This document shows positions 10,908 through 18,875 of a stretch of DNA of 64,000 bases, piece by piece. Numbering within the stretch: the first letter of the stretch is position 1; every line of letters starts with the position of its first letter. Made by a program: the position numbers and the translations under genes. This DNA comes from Amycolatopsis nigrescens CSC17Ta-90 (lineage in GTDB: Bacteria; Actinomycetota; Actinomycetes; Mycobacteriales; Pseudonocardiaceae). The DNA lies in assembly GCF_000384315.1 (NCBI RefSeq), contig NZ_ARVW01000001.1, positions 7,733,001 through 7,797,000 of the forward strand, written 5' to 3'. The notes under the pieces were generated by a model. That model made no database searches and had not been told where the DNA came from. It was given only the letters and a program-made list of their open reading frames with translations.

Positions 10908-13019
10908 TCAGCCGAGTGTGGTGAGCTTCTGCTGAACGCGGTGCACGTCCTCGGCGCGCCTTTGCGAGCGGTACAGGTCGAGTGCCTTCTGCCACACCTC
11001 TTGCGCCGCGGCTGCGTCGGCGGTTTCGATGGCGTCGCCGAGATGATCGAGCACAGACGCTTCCGTGGCGGCGTCGCCAAGGTCCTGGCACAGCGACCGG
11101 GACTGCTCATAGTTGCGGACTGCATGCTCGCTGTCGCCGGCGAGGTGGGCGATGTAGCCGATGCTGCGCAGTGCCATCGCCTCACCGCTGCGGTCGTCCT
11201 CGTTCCGACAGTGTTCCAGTGCCTGGATGCAGTGCTGACGCGCCTGCTCAAGATTGCCCAGTTTCGCTGTGTACCAACCAATTTCGTTGAGCGCATGAGC
11301 ACCGCTGACGGAAACATCGAGCTGCTCGTACAGGTGAAATGCCTGTTCGGAGTGATCCAGTGCGTTCCGATATTCTCCCCGCTCCCCCCAGGCCACTGCG
11401 ACAGCACGGTGCGTGTGCGCCTCGCCCAACCGGTCACCGTGCTCGTGGGCCCAGGCGAGTCCTGCTTGCAGGTGGCGGAGTGCGTCGTCGTGCTCGCCGA
11501 GTTGTGCATGGGCTCGGCCGCGGTGGCGATACGACCGGGTACGGATACGCGGGTCTGGCAGGTGCTGCGCGGCTGCCAAACCTGCTTTCCACGCCGCCAG
11601 GTTCTCGTGGAGATGTCCCTGTCTCAGGTTGAAAGTGGTCATGGCCCAGGCGAGTTGCCACACCGCTGAGTACCAGCACATCTGCCGAGCCAGCTGAAGG
11701 GTGGCCATCAGGTTGGCGCGCTCGGTGGCAAGCCAGGCCCAACCCTCATCGCTGGTGGCAAGTTGTTGAGGTACGCAACCGTTAACTAGCTCGTCGAGGT
11801 CGATCGGAGCGTGGTTCGGGGCGATCAGCAAGTCGGCGGCGTGCGAGGTGTGGCAGGCGAACGTCACTAGGCGGCGCAGGCCGTGATCCCAGTCGGCCGC
11901 CTGCGCTTGCTTCGCTGCGTACAGCCGGACGAGGTCGTGCATCCGGTAGCGCTTTGATGTGTGTTGCTGCACCAGCGAAACGCGCTCGAGTGACCGGAGT
12001 ACCGCGAAAACCTCGCGCTCCGGCAGACCGGTAAGGCTGGCAGCGGCGGATAAGCTGATGTCTGGGCCAGGAGCAAGCCCGAGCAGGACGAACACGGCAG
12101 CCTGCGGATCAGTTAGTGATCGGTAGGACCAGGACAGCACCGTTTCCAGACAGGCGGTTGACGTTCCCTCGTCCAGCGCACTCAGCCGTGAGGAGGTGCT
12201 GCGCAACTCCGCCGCCAGGTCCGCCAGCGGAATCTGCGGGTCCAGCACCGCTCTGCCGGCGACAATGCTCAACGCCAAGGGCAAACCCGCACACCACTGC
12301 ACCAGCTCGGTCGCCGCGGCCGGCTCAGCTTCCAGCCGCTCAGCGCCGAGCCGGCGGGACAGCAGCGCCCGCGACTCCCGCTCGTCGAGCGCTTCCACGG
12401 CAACCGGCCGGGCGCTCTGCGTGGTAACCAGTCCCGCCATCCGGTTCCGGCTGGTGATCACGACCGTGCACCCCGGAGCCCCTGGCAGCAGTGGAGTTAC
12501 CTGGTCACTGTCACGTGCGTTGTCCAGCACGATGAGCATCCGCCGCTTCGCCAGCAAACTGCGGTACAGCCCGGCTTGAGCTGAAAGTTCCACCGGCATG
12601 TCGTCGGCCGCCACCCCCAGCGCGTCCAGAAAGCCTCGTACCGCCTCATGCGGCGGCATCGGGTTCTCGCTGCGATCGAACCCCCGCAGGTCGACGAACA
12701 GCTGTCCGTCCGGGAACCGATCTTGGTGCTGGTGGGCCCAGTGCAACGCCAGCCAGGTTTTACCCATCCCACCGGCACCGCCGAGCGCGGAGATCACCAC
12801 CGTAGAACCCTGCTCGAGTTCGGCGTCGAGCGCCGCGGTCAGCAACTCCAACTCGGCCTCTCGGCCGGTGAACAAGTGGGAAGCAGCTGGCAGCTGCCGC
12901 GGTACGCCCGGAGGGCGGCCAGCTTGGTCGACGGTCACCGTATCGATCTGCCCAGCCTGCACGACATTGCCCACTGCCGGCCCGCTGACCAGGTTCTGCA
13001 CCTCCGGAGTACCCGCCAT
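10908..13019 (-). CDS. NB-ARC/TPR STAND protein without DNA-binding domain
   Basis: This 703-residue protein begins with the short GNVVQAG segment often found at the N-terminus of actinobacterial STAND proteins. An NB-ARC ATPase follows, with P-loop GAGGMGKT at residues 81-88, Walker B in MLIVLDNARD and the TSRNR sensor. The second half is a series of TPR-like helices rich in Ala, Glu and His. Unlike AfsR/SARP proteins it has no N-terminal winged helix, so it probably signals through protein contacts. ATG at 13019 is chosen, but GTG at 13040 is an alternative and neither has a clear ribosome site. It faces the GAF-ANTAR gene divergently. Confidence 0.85.
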   Translation of the reverse strand: MAGTPEVQNLVSGPAVGNVVQAGQIDTVTVDQAGRPPGVPRQLPAASHLFTGREAELELLTAALDAELEQGSTVVISALGGAGGMGKTWLALHWAHQHQDRFPDGQLFVDLRGFDRSENPMPPHEAVRGFLDALGVAADDMPVELSAQAGLYRSLLAKRRMLIVLDNARDSDQVTPLLPGAPGCTVVITSRNRMAGLVTTQSARPVAVEALDERESRALLSRRLGAERLEAEPAAATELVQWCAGLPLALSIVAGRAVLDPQIPLADLAAELRSTSSRLSALDEGTSTACLETVLSWSYRSLTDPQAAVFVLLGLAPGPDISLSAAASLTGLPEREVFAVLRSLERVSLVQQHTSKRYRMHDLVRLYAAKQAQAADWDHGLRRLVTFACHTSHAADLLIAPNHAPIDLDELVNGCVPQQLATSDEGWAWLATERANLMATLQLARQMCWYSAVWQLAWAMTTFNLRQGHLHENLAAWKAGLAAAQHLPDPRIRTRSYRHRGRAHAQLGEHDDALRHLQAGLAWAHEHGDRLGEAHTHRAVAVAWGERGEYRNALDHSEQAFHLYEQLDVSVSGAHALNEIGWYTAKLGNLEQARQHCIQALEHCRNEDDRSGEAMALRSIGYIAHLAGDSEHAVRNYEQSRSLCQDLGDAATEASVLDHLGDAIETADAAAAQEVWQKALDLYRSQRRAEDVHRVQQKLTTLG

Positions 13020-13371
13020 AGCGCCAGTCTGCCCGAGCACCGGCCCGCCGGGTGCGAGTGGCCGCGAAACCGGCAACCAGCAATTGCAGGGGCTAGGGTG
13101 GGGGGTGTTGAAGGTTTTTCGCGCGTATCGGTCCGACGGTGCGTCACCTTCGTGGCATGCCGACCTTGCGCGAACATGGGAGGGGCCTCGCGGCGGGAGG
13201 GTGCGGTGCGTTTCCTCCTTGTCCAGCAGCGGGCCTGGAAGAACCACATCCGGTAGCCGGCACCGGGGATATCTCGGTGCCTGGTCGTGGTGTTGTTCGG
13301 TTCGCTCCGCCTGTCTTCCGTGTGCGGCCGGATCCTGCTTCGTTCGGCACGGGGCAGAAAGAGGGCTGGTC
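13020..13371. other. Divergent intergenic region, no gene recognised
   Basis: These 352 bp separate the NB-ARC/TPR gene from the GAF-ANTAR gene and should hold both promoters. The segment around 13095-13125 has a G-run, then a short T-run and TTTTCGCGCG, but no convincing -10/-35 pair or operator. Frames across it have no ribosome site and poor codon use. Confidence 0.4.
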
Positions 13372-14112
13372 ATGGTCCACGGCCAGGATGAGGCGTGGCC
13401 GGTGGTGCTCGACGAGGTCACCGGTGCGCTGGAAACCCTGACCATGGCGCTGGACAGCGTCGACGACTTCCAGGTTCTGCTGCATCGGGTGTGTGAGCAG
13501 GTGACCCGTGCCGTGCCGGGGGTGGACGAGGCCACCGTCACCCTGGTGACCGACGGTTCGGCGGAGACCGCCGCGACGACCAGCGAGATCGCGGCCGAGC
13601 TGGACCGCGACCAGTACCGCGAGGGCGACGGCCCGTGCCTGCAGGCCGCGCAGACCGGGGACATCGTGCGGGTCTCGATCGCCGAGGCCGCCGATCGGTG
13701 GCCGGTGTTCGCGAAGGATGCGGCCGCGGCCGGGTTCGGCAGCTTCCTGTCCGCACCGCTGGTGATCGGTGACGGGCAGGCTGGTGCGGTCAACTGCTAC
13801 AGCGCCTACGGCCACGGTTTCGCCGAGCTGGACGAGAAGCTGGTCGATCTCTACACCGGTGCCGCGACCGCGGCGTTGCGGGTCTACCGCCGCTATCAGC
13901 AGGCGCAGGACACTGCCGAGCAGTTGCGGGCCGCGTTGACCAGCCGCGCGGTGATCGACCAGGCCAAGGGCATCCTGATGGCGCTGCGCCAGATCTCCGC
14001 CGAGGAGGCGTTCACCCTGCTCGTGGAGCAGTCCCAGCGGGAGAACATCAAACTCCGCGAGCTGGCCGCCCGCTTCATCACCCGCGCCACCGGCCAAGAC
14101 CCCGCGGCGTGA
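13372..14112 (+). CDS. GAF-ANTAR RNA-binding antitermination regulator
   Basis: Residues about 15-165 of this 246-residue protein form a GAF-type sensor domain, with the REGDGPCLQA and FLSAPLVIGDG landmarks. Residues about 180-240 form an ANTAR domain, which in characterised members binds paired RNA hexaloop hairpins and prevents transcription termination. Typical ANTAR residues are seen in SRAVIDQAKGILMALRQISA followed by EEAFTLLVEQSQ. ATG 13372 follows GAGGG at good spacing. Target mRNAs cannot be named from the window. It converges on the selD remnant only 18 bp downstream. Confidence 0.9.
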   Translation: MVHGQDEAWPVVLDEVTGALETLTMALDSVDDFQVLLHRVCEQVTRAVPGVDEATVTLVTDGSAETAATTSEIAAELDRDQYREGDGPCLQAAQTGDIVRVSIAEAADRWPVFAKDAAAAGFGSFLSAPLVIGDGQAGAVNCYSAYGHGFAELDEKLVDLYTGAATAALRVYRRYQQAQDTAEQLRAALTSRAVIDQAKGILMALRQISAEEAFTLLVEQSQRENIKLRELAARFITRATGQDPAA

Positions 14113-14130
14113 GACGCCGGCGGCTCATCG

Positions 14131-14466
14131 TCAGCCTATGACGATCGTGTGCTCCGACTGGAGGAGCAGTTCGCCGATGATCGGCTGGCCGGGAAGCTCC
14201 CCGGCCAGCAGCAGGCCGCCGGAGGTTTGCGCGTCCGCCAGTAGCAGGGCGTCGTCATCGGAGATGCTCGACAGGTCCGCGTGCGGGCGGACCCAGTCCA
14301 GGTTGCGCGTGGTCATCGTGTCGATCGCCTGCTCGAAGCGTTCACCGGTGGCCTTGTGCCGGTTGTTGAGGACGCCGATGCCGAGCGGCTTGGTGAGCGT
14401 CAGCGGCATTCCCGGACGGCCGACGTCGTTGCGCAGCAAGCGATCCGGATCAGCGACGCCGGTGAC
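14131..14466 (-). pseudogene. selD: Remnant of selD (selenide, water dikinase)
   Basis: The minus-strand frame reads from a VTGVADPDRLLRND segment through LTLTKPLGIGVLNN to ADAQTSGGLLLAGELPG and stops at 14131. These are the middle and C-terminal landmarks of selenophosphate synthetase. The N-terminal half with the catalytic Cys/Sec and P-loop-like segment is absent. The block that should follow the MTT segment (TDVTGFGLLGHL in E. coli SelD) is deleted, and there is a further gap near the end. Only about 110 residues remain of about 340, so the product cannot be functional. The adjacent nrfD-like remnant on the other strand supports loss of a selenium-dependent locus. Confidence 0.82.
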
Positions 14467-14468
14467 CG

Positions 14469-14679
14469 TCGTGGCACGAAGGCCAGCGGGAGCTGCCGGT
14501 CCTGTTCGCGGGCAGCGCGCTGACCTCCGGCGCTGGCGTGGCACTGCTCGCGGCGCGGGCGTGGCGCACCTCGCAGCCGGGCTGTGCATGCGGTTCGGCG
14601 CTTACCAGACCGGGGTCGAATCGGCAAGGGACCCAAGTACGTCGTCGTGCCGCAGCGCGAGCGTGCCGGCCGGGGATGA
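14469..14679 (+). pseudogene. Remnant of NrfD-like membrane subunit
   Basis: Fragments of one protein are spread over three frames. From 14469, frame WHEGQRELPVLFAGSA resembles the conserved loop of actinobacterial NrfD/polysulfide-reductase membrane subunits. From 14558 another frame reads GLCMRFGAYQTGVESARDP. A missing base near 14632 then shifts to a third frame reading KYVVVPQRERAG, ending at TGA 14677-14679. That order and the RDPKYVVVPQRER ending match the C-terminus of NrfD proteins that accompany selenocysteine formate dehydrogenases. Membrane helices between the fragments are deleted. The family assignment rests on recalled motifs, not on a search. Confidence 0.6.
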
Positions 14680-14759
14680 TCCGCCATTACCGGATTACCG
14701 GTGCGGTTTTTTGGGCATTCAGGCCAGGTAATGGCACGCAACTAGGGAAGGGGCCAGTC

Positions 14760-14987
14760 ATGGGCAGTGAAACCGGCGGGGTTACCGGTACCCAGGACAA
14801 GGACTACAACCTCATTTGGTTCACCGAGGCCTGTCTGAGCAACGCACTTCGGCTGCAAACCTACATCGCCGACGCCGATCGCGACGGGGACACCGAACTG
14901 GCCGAGTTCTTCCGCAAGGCCCAAGCGGACAGCCGCAAGGGCGCCGAGCAGGCGAAGGCTCTCCTGGCTCACCGGCTCAGCGGCTGA
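14760..14987 (+). CDS. Small acidic helical protein of unknown function
   Basis: This 75-residue protein has the core YNLIWFTEACLSNALRLQTY, then an acidic segment DADRDGDTELAEFFRKA and a Lys/Arg-rich end. It has no signal peptide or membrane helix and looks like two amphipathic helices. Short proteins of this type are common in actinobacteria, but I know no function. ATG 14760 follows an AGGGAAGGGG purine run. The oxidoreductase gene follows 75 bp downstream on the same strand and may be co-expressed. Confidence 0.7.
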   Translation: MGSETGGVTGTQDKDYNLIWFTEACLSNALRLQTYIADADRDGDTELAEFFRKAQADSRKGAEQAKALLAHRLSG

Positions 14988-15062
14988 GGGCATACGGCGG
15001 AACTCAGCGTGTCCAGTCGGCAACGTGGGTGACGTGGTAGCCGAAACGGGAGGAGTCGCTAG

Positions 15063-15914
15063 ATGACCGACGGTTCGCCACAACCCCGGCAGGCCCAGGA
15101 ACCGCCGGGCTCGACCGGGGAGATGGATCCGCGCCCGCGGGACCGGATGGCCGGGTACACCGGTCGCGGCCTGCTCGATGGCCGCCGGGCATTGATCACC
15201 GGTGGCGATTCCGGTATCGGCCGTGCGGTGGCGATCGCCTTCGCGAAGGAAGGCGCGGACGTCGCCATCGCGTACCTGTCCGAGCACGAGGACGCGGAGG
15301 CCACGGCGGCCATCGTGCGCGGCGAGGGTGCCCGATGCCTGCTGCTGCCCGGCGACCTCGGGGGTGCCGGGCACTGCCGGGACGTCGTCGAGCAGACGGT
15401 GAACAACCTGGGCGGCTTGGACCTGCTGGTCAACAACGTCGCGATGCAGCGGCCGCTGGACGGGCCGGAGGAGCTGACCGAAGAGCAGTGGATGCGCACG
15501 TTCGAGGTGAACATCCACAGCTACTTCCGGGTGACCAAGGCGGCCTTGCCGCATCTCGGTCCCGGCAGCGCGATCGTGAACACCGGGTCGGTGAACGGGC
15601 TGCGCGGCAACAAATCGCTGATCGACTACTCGGCCACCAAGGGTGCCGTGCATTCCTGGACCTACGCGATGGCGCTGGTGGAGCGCGGGATCCGGGTCAA
15701 CTGCGTCGCTCCAGGCCCGGTGTGGACTCCGCTGATCCCGTCCACCTTTTCGCCGGAGAAGGCCGCCGACTTCGGCAAGCAGGTGCCGTACCAGCGCCCC
15801 GCGGAGCCGGACGAACTGGCGCCCAGCTACGTGTTCCTGGCGGCGAACCAGCTCTCCTCGTACTACACCGGCGAGGTGCTGGCGGCGCTGGGCGGCGAGA
15901 CCACACCGGGCTGA
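15063..15914 (+). CDS. SDR family oxidoreductase
   Basis: This 283-residue protein belongs to the short-chain dehydrogenase group that includes B. subtilis general stress protein 39 and YhdF-like enzymes. The nucleotide-binding motif is TGGDSGIGRA (residues 46-55). The NNVA segment is at 124-127, and the catalytic residues are Ser176, Tyr189 and Lys193. The N-terminal 35 residues are Pro/Arg-rich, as is usual for this group. NAD(P) should be the cofactor; the substrate is unknown. ATG 15063 follows GGGAGGAG. It converges on the SPW-repeat gene with 15 bp between stops. Confidence 0.9.
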   Translation: MTDGSPQPRQAQEPPGSTGEMDPRPRDRMAGYTGRGLLDGRRALITGGDSGIGRAVAIAFAKEGADVAIAYLSEHEDAEATAAIVRGEGARCLLLPGDLGGAGHCRDVVEQTVNNLGGLDLLVNNVAMQRPLDGPEELTEEQWMRTFEVNIHSYFRVTKAALPHLGPGSAIVNTGSVNGLRGNKSLIDYSATKGAVHSWTYAMALVERGIRVNCVAPGPVWTPLIPSTFSPEKAADFGKQVPYQRPAEPDELAPSYVFLAANQLSSYYTGEVLAALGGETTPG

Positions 15915-15929
15915 CGGTGACGAGGCGGG

Positions 15930-16400
15930 TTACCGGCTCGCTGTGCGTGCTGCCGAGACCAGGGCGATCCCGGCGACGACGATGACGACCCCGGCGATCA
16001 CGTCGCTCAGCCAGGCCGCGGTGCTCAACGCCGGCACGCCTGCGAGTTCCAATTGCGCGAGTCCCGAGCCGCGGAACACCAGCCACGGCGAGGCGATAAC
16101 CCAGACGCCGATGACCGGTGTCACCCAGGCGAGAGACCGAAGCCGCTCGAACGACCGCGCGAACGCGACCGCGAGCAAAGCCACGGCTATACCGGTGATC
16201 AGGTTGCTGGCAACCAGCCCGAAATGGTCGATCGACCTGGTCACCCACGGCGACAGGATCAGGTACAGGCCGGCGAGCAGCGCCAGCCCGCTTCCCACGC
16301 CCACGCGCTGGAGGGCAGGAGCGCTCGCGGCCGCGCGTTCCTCGTCTTCCCGTGGCGGTCGTGCGTTCGCAGGTCGTACCTCGGTACTGGCATTCGTCAT
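15930..16400 (-). CDS. SPW repeat membrane protein
   Basis: This 156-residue protein has a polar Pro/Arg/Glu-rich N-terminus of about 35 residues, then four hydrophobic helices. Two copies of the SPW motif are present, in LILSPWV and IASPWLVF, which define the family of small actinobacterial membrane proteins. Its biochemical role is not established. ATG 16400 follows GGAGGTGAAAG, a strong ribosome site. It appears monocistronic. Confidence 0.85.
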   Translation of the reverse strand: MTNASTEVRPANARPPREDEERAAASAPALQRVGVGSGLALLAGLYLILSPWVTRSIDHFGLVASNLITGIAVALLAVAFARSFERLRSLAWVTPVIGVWVIASPWLVFRGSGLAQLELAGVPALSTAAWLSDVIAGVVIVVAGIALVSAARTASR

Positions 16401-16554
16401 GGTCTTTCACCTCCAACCTGTCGGATTCCGCGTCCCGGAGGGAGCCAAACCTCGATTCGCGCGGTCGTAGGCTTCCTGCGACGCCGACACGTCGCCGAGG
16501 TGCGCATGCCTGCCAACGACGGCTCCGTCCAGCACGCACTGGGACGAGCCGGGC

Positions 16555-17556
16555 TCAAGGGGTGTCGAGGAGGCCGGGGACGAAGATGTCCTCGGAAGTG
16601 AGCAGCCGCTTGGACAGGCCCTGCTCGTGGTGGTAGCGCAGGAAAGTGTCGACGGCCTTGCGGTTGGCGTCGAGGCCGTAGGGCCACCAGTCCTCGCCCA
16701 GCAGCGCGCGGTTCTCCGCGAACAGCTCGCTGAACCAGGGGGTGATCACGGCCATGTGCTGCTTCGCGGCATTGGCCCGGTAGTGCTCCTGCACGATGTC
16801 CTTGGCTTGGCAGAACGCCCGGTAGACCGACTCCGCCAGACCGGGCACCGCGGCCAGTTCTCGGCGGATCGCGACGACGTGCATCATCGGGAAGATGCCG
16901 GTACGGCGGTAGTAGTCCCGTTCGACCGCTTCGTAGTCGACGAACAGCCGCCGGATCTTCTTCGTCGAGCCGTTGAGCAGGCTTTGCGGCACGTCGACCG
17001 ACAAAAGGGCATCGAGCTCACCCGTTTCGAGCAGGGCGGCCAAGGTCTGGTCACCGTCGGTGTGGCGGACTTGAACGCCCTCCGGCACGGGCTGGGGGAT
17101 CCAGTCGAACGAGGGGATGGGGTGGTCGGTGCCGCCGATCACCCAGTCCAGCTGATCAGGCGTCACGCCGTATTCGTCGGCCAGGACGCCCTTCACCCAG
17201 ACACCGGGGTCGGAGCCGTACAGCGCGAACTCGCCGACCGTCTTGCCAGCGAGATCTTCCGGCCGTTCGATCCCGCTGTCGATGTTCACGAACAGCGACG
17301 AGTGGCGGAAGTTGCGGTTCGGGAAGATCGGCAGGGCCAGGAAGGGCGAGTCGGCCAGATCGAATGAGCGCAGGAAGTAGGTCAGCCCGAACTCGGCGAT
17401 GTCCAGTTCTCCCTTGGCCATGCGGTGGAAGACGTCGGAGATCAGCGGCGAGGTGTCCAGGGTGGCGTCGACGCCGTCGATCGCGACCCGCCCGTCGAAC
17501 AGCGGCTCGGTGTGCTCGTACCGGTAGACGCCCACCTTGAGCTTCAGATCGGTCAT
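16555..17556 (-). CDS. 4,5-dihydroxyphthalate decarboxylase-like protein
   Basis: This 333-residue protein resembles the 4,5-dihydroxyphthalate decarboxylase group, which has a substrate-binding-protein fold. Landmarks are YEHTEPLFDGRV near the N-terminus, FPNRNFRHSSLFVN in the middle and EHYRANAAKQHMAVITPWFS near the end. No signal peptide is present, which favours an intracellular enzyme over a periplasmic binding protein. ATG 17556 follows GGGAGAGGGAG. It is divergent from a TetR gene, with two GAATGACC-containing operators in the gap, so its expression is probably induced by an aromatic or related substrate. The true substrate is not shown by the sequence. Confidence 0.8.
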   Translation of the reverse strand: MTDLKLKVGVYRYEHTEPLFDGRVAIDGVDATLDTSPLISDVFHRMAKGELDIAEFGLTYFLRSFDLADSPFLALPIFPNRNFRHSSLFVNIDSGIERPEDLAGKTVGEFALYGSDPGVWVKGVLADEYGVTPDQLDWVIGGTDHPIPSFDWIPQPVPEGVQVRHTDGDQTLAALLETGELDALLSVDVPQSLLNGSTKKIRRLFVDYEAVERDYYRRTGIFPMMHVVAIRRELAAVPGLAESVYRAFCQAKDIVQEHYRANAAKQHMAVITPWFSELFAENRALLGEDWWPYGLDANRKAVDTFLRYHHEQGLSKRLLTSEDIFVPGLLDTP

Positions 17557-17587
17557 GACAGGGCTCCCTCTCCTCCCGGTCACTTCC

Positions 17588-17652
17588 GTGAATGACCTTT
17601 CACTTTTATAGTGATGAGAGGCGCCGTCACGGTCAAGGCGAATGGTCATTCA
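17588..17652. promoter_or_regulatory. Two candidate TetR operators
   Basis: GTGAATGACCTTTCAC at 17588-17603 is an inverted repeat with GTGAA/TTCAC arms. GAATGGTCATTC at 17640-17651 is an inverted repeat with GAATG/CATTC arms. The 9-mer TGAATGACC of the first (17589-17597) recurs in inverted orientation as GGTCATTCA (17644-17652) in the second. Both lie in the 119-bp gap between the decarboxylase-like gene and the TetR gene, one near each start, with an A/T-rich stretch (CTTTTATAGTG) between. They fit repression of both promoters by the adjacent TetR protein. Confidence 0.6.
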
Positions 17653-17675
17653 TCTAAGGGAAGAGGGTGTGACCC

Positions 17676-18317
17676 GTGCCACGCATCACCGCCGAACGCC
17701 GGGCGGCGAACCGGTCGCAGATCGTGGCGGCGGCCCGTCGCTGCTTCTCGCGTGACGGCTTCCATCAGACCTCGATGCCAGACATCGCAGCTGAAGCGGG
17801 TGTGTCGGTCGGCGCCCCGTACCGCTACTTCGCCAGCAAGGAAGAGATCATCCTCGAGATAGCGGGCGATGCCTTCCGGGTGATGTTCGCTCCCGTCGAG
17901 CGCCTCGTCGACGTGGCCGGCGACATGACGGTTGCCGATCTGATCGCGGCGGCGATCGACCCGGTGAGCGGTGACCTCGCCGTCGACGGGGCGGGCCAGG
18001 CCATCCCCGTTGACGAGCTGCTGCGCTGTGCCGTTCAGGCGTGGGGCGAACTGCTCCGACACCCAGGACTGCGGCAGCAGGCCGAAGCGGGCTTCGAGCA
18101 CGTGCGCGGACGCATCGCGGACGCGCTACGCAACGGCCAGCGGACGGGCAGCGTGCCGGCCGAACTGGATCCCGATCGCGGAGCGCGGGTGGTAATGGCG
18201 CTGTTGCACGGTTTTGTCCTGCAGTACACGGCGTTCGGACTTGACGACATCGCCGGCTTCACGCACGACGTCCGCGTCGTACTCAATGACGCCGGCCTGC
18301 TTCGCGGTCATCGCTGA
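17676..18317 (+). CDS. TetR family transcriptional regulator
   Basis: This 213-residue protein has a TetR N-terminal domain (residues about 8-60) with the helix-turn-helix TSMPDIAAEAGVSVGAPYRY and the following FASKEEIILEI. A helical ligand domain of usual length follows. The start is GTG 17676, set by family alignment and by GAGGG upstream; the GTG at 17668 is in another frame. It is divergent from the decarboxylase-like gene and probably represses it and itself through the two inverted repeats in between. The ligand is unknown. Confidence 0.9.
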   Translation: MPRITAERRAANRSQIVAAARRCFSRDGFHQTSMPDIAAEAGVSVGAPYRYFASKEEIILEIAGDAFRVMFAPVERLVDVAGDMTVADLIAAAIDPVSGDLAVDGAGQAIPVDELLRCAVQAWGELLRHPGLRQQAEAGFEHVRGRIADALRNGQRTGSVPAELDPDRGARVVMALLHGFVLQYTAFGLDDIAGFTHDVRVVLNDAGLLRGHR

Positions 18318-18420
18318 ACGCCGCGCGACTGCCGCAGGTTCACGATGCAGGCCGTCGTCTGCCGTCGGGGCTAGGGAGGCGCGCCTCAGCCGGCACCGGC
18401 CGCGAGACGAGGGGCTCCGT

Positions 18421-18756
18421 TCAGCGAGGAGCAGTACCGTCCTGGTGTTCGGCTTCCAGGAGTGCGAGCAGTCCGGGAAATCTGCTCTCGACGTCCGAGC
18501 GTCGTAGGCGGATGCCCTTGCGGTTGCCGTAGTCGATCTCGTCGATGAGGCCTGCTTCGCGCAGGACCCGGAAGTGGTGGGTCTGGGTCTGCTTCGAGAT
18601 CGGGAGAGCGAACGAGTTGCAGCCTCGCTCGCTGTCGGTGCGGTCGGCGGCCAACTCAGTCATCACCGAACGACGGTGCTCGTCAGCGAGAGCGCGAAGC
18701 ACCACGCCCAGCTCGAGCGCATCGACCTCTGGGCCGACCAGGTTCGTTCCGGCCAC
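18421..18756 (-). CDS. ArsR family winged-helix regulator
   Basis: This 111-residue protein has the ArsR-type winged helix, with recognition segment ISKQTQTHHFRVLREAGLID (about residues 53-72). No paired Cys metal site is seen, so it is probably not a metal sensor. The start is GTG 18756, which stands 5 bases after GGAGG; GTG 18762 would touch the ribosome site. It is divergent from an FAD monooxygenase gene and two matching dyads lie between them, so it likely represses that gene and itself. Confidence 0.85.
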   Translation of the reverse strand: MAGTNLVGPEVDALELGVVLRALADEHRRSVMTELAADRTDSERGCNSFALPISKQTQTHHFRVLREAGLIDEIDYGNRKGIRLRRSDVESRFPGLLALLEAEHQDGTAPR

Positions 18757-18770
18757 GGACACCTCCTTCA

Positions 18771-18830
18771 GGTACGTCTTGCATCGTACCTCAGTGGTGT
18801 GTTCTACTCGAGTACGAAATTGATCGTACC
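18771..18830. promoter_or_regulatory. Two near-identical dyad operators for the ArsR regulator
   Basis: GGTACG-8-CGTACC at 18771-18790 and AGTACG-8-CGTACC at 18811-18830 share arms and spacing, and their centres lie 40 bp apart, about four helical turns. They sit in the 119-bp gap between the divergent ArsR and monooxygenase genes. The first overlaps the upstream region of the ArsR ribosome site. The repeated dyad geometry is typical of winged-helix repressor operators. Confidence 0.7.
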
Positions 18831-18875
18831 TAGACGGCCGGGAATGTGGTCGTCGGCGCTCCGAGAGGTCTTGTC

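Noticed and set aside
18373..18390. GAGGCGCGCCTC palindrome as an operator or terminator
   Set aside because: It is short, loop-free and GC-only, which is common by chance in DNA of this composition, and it has no second copy nearby.
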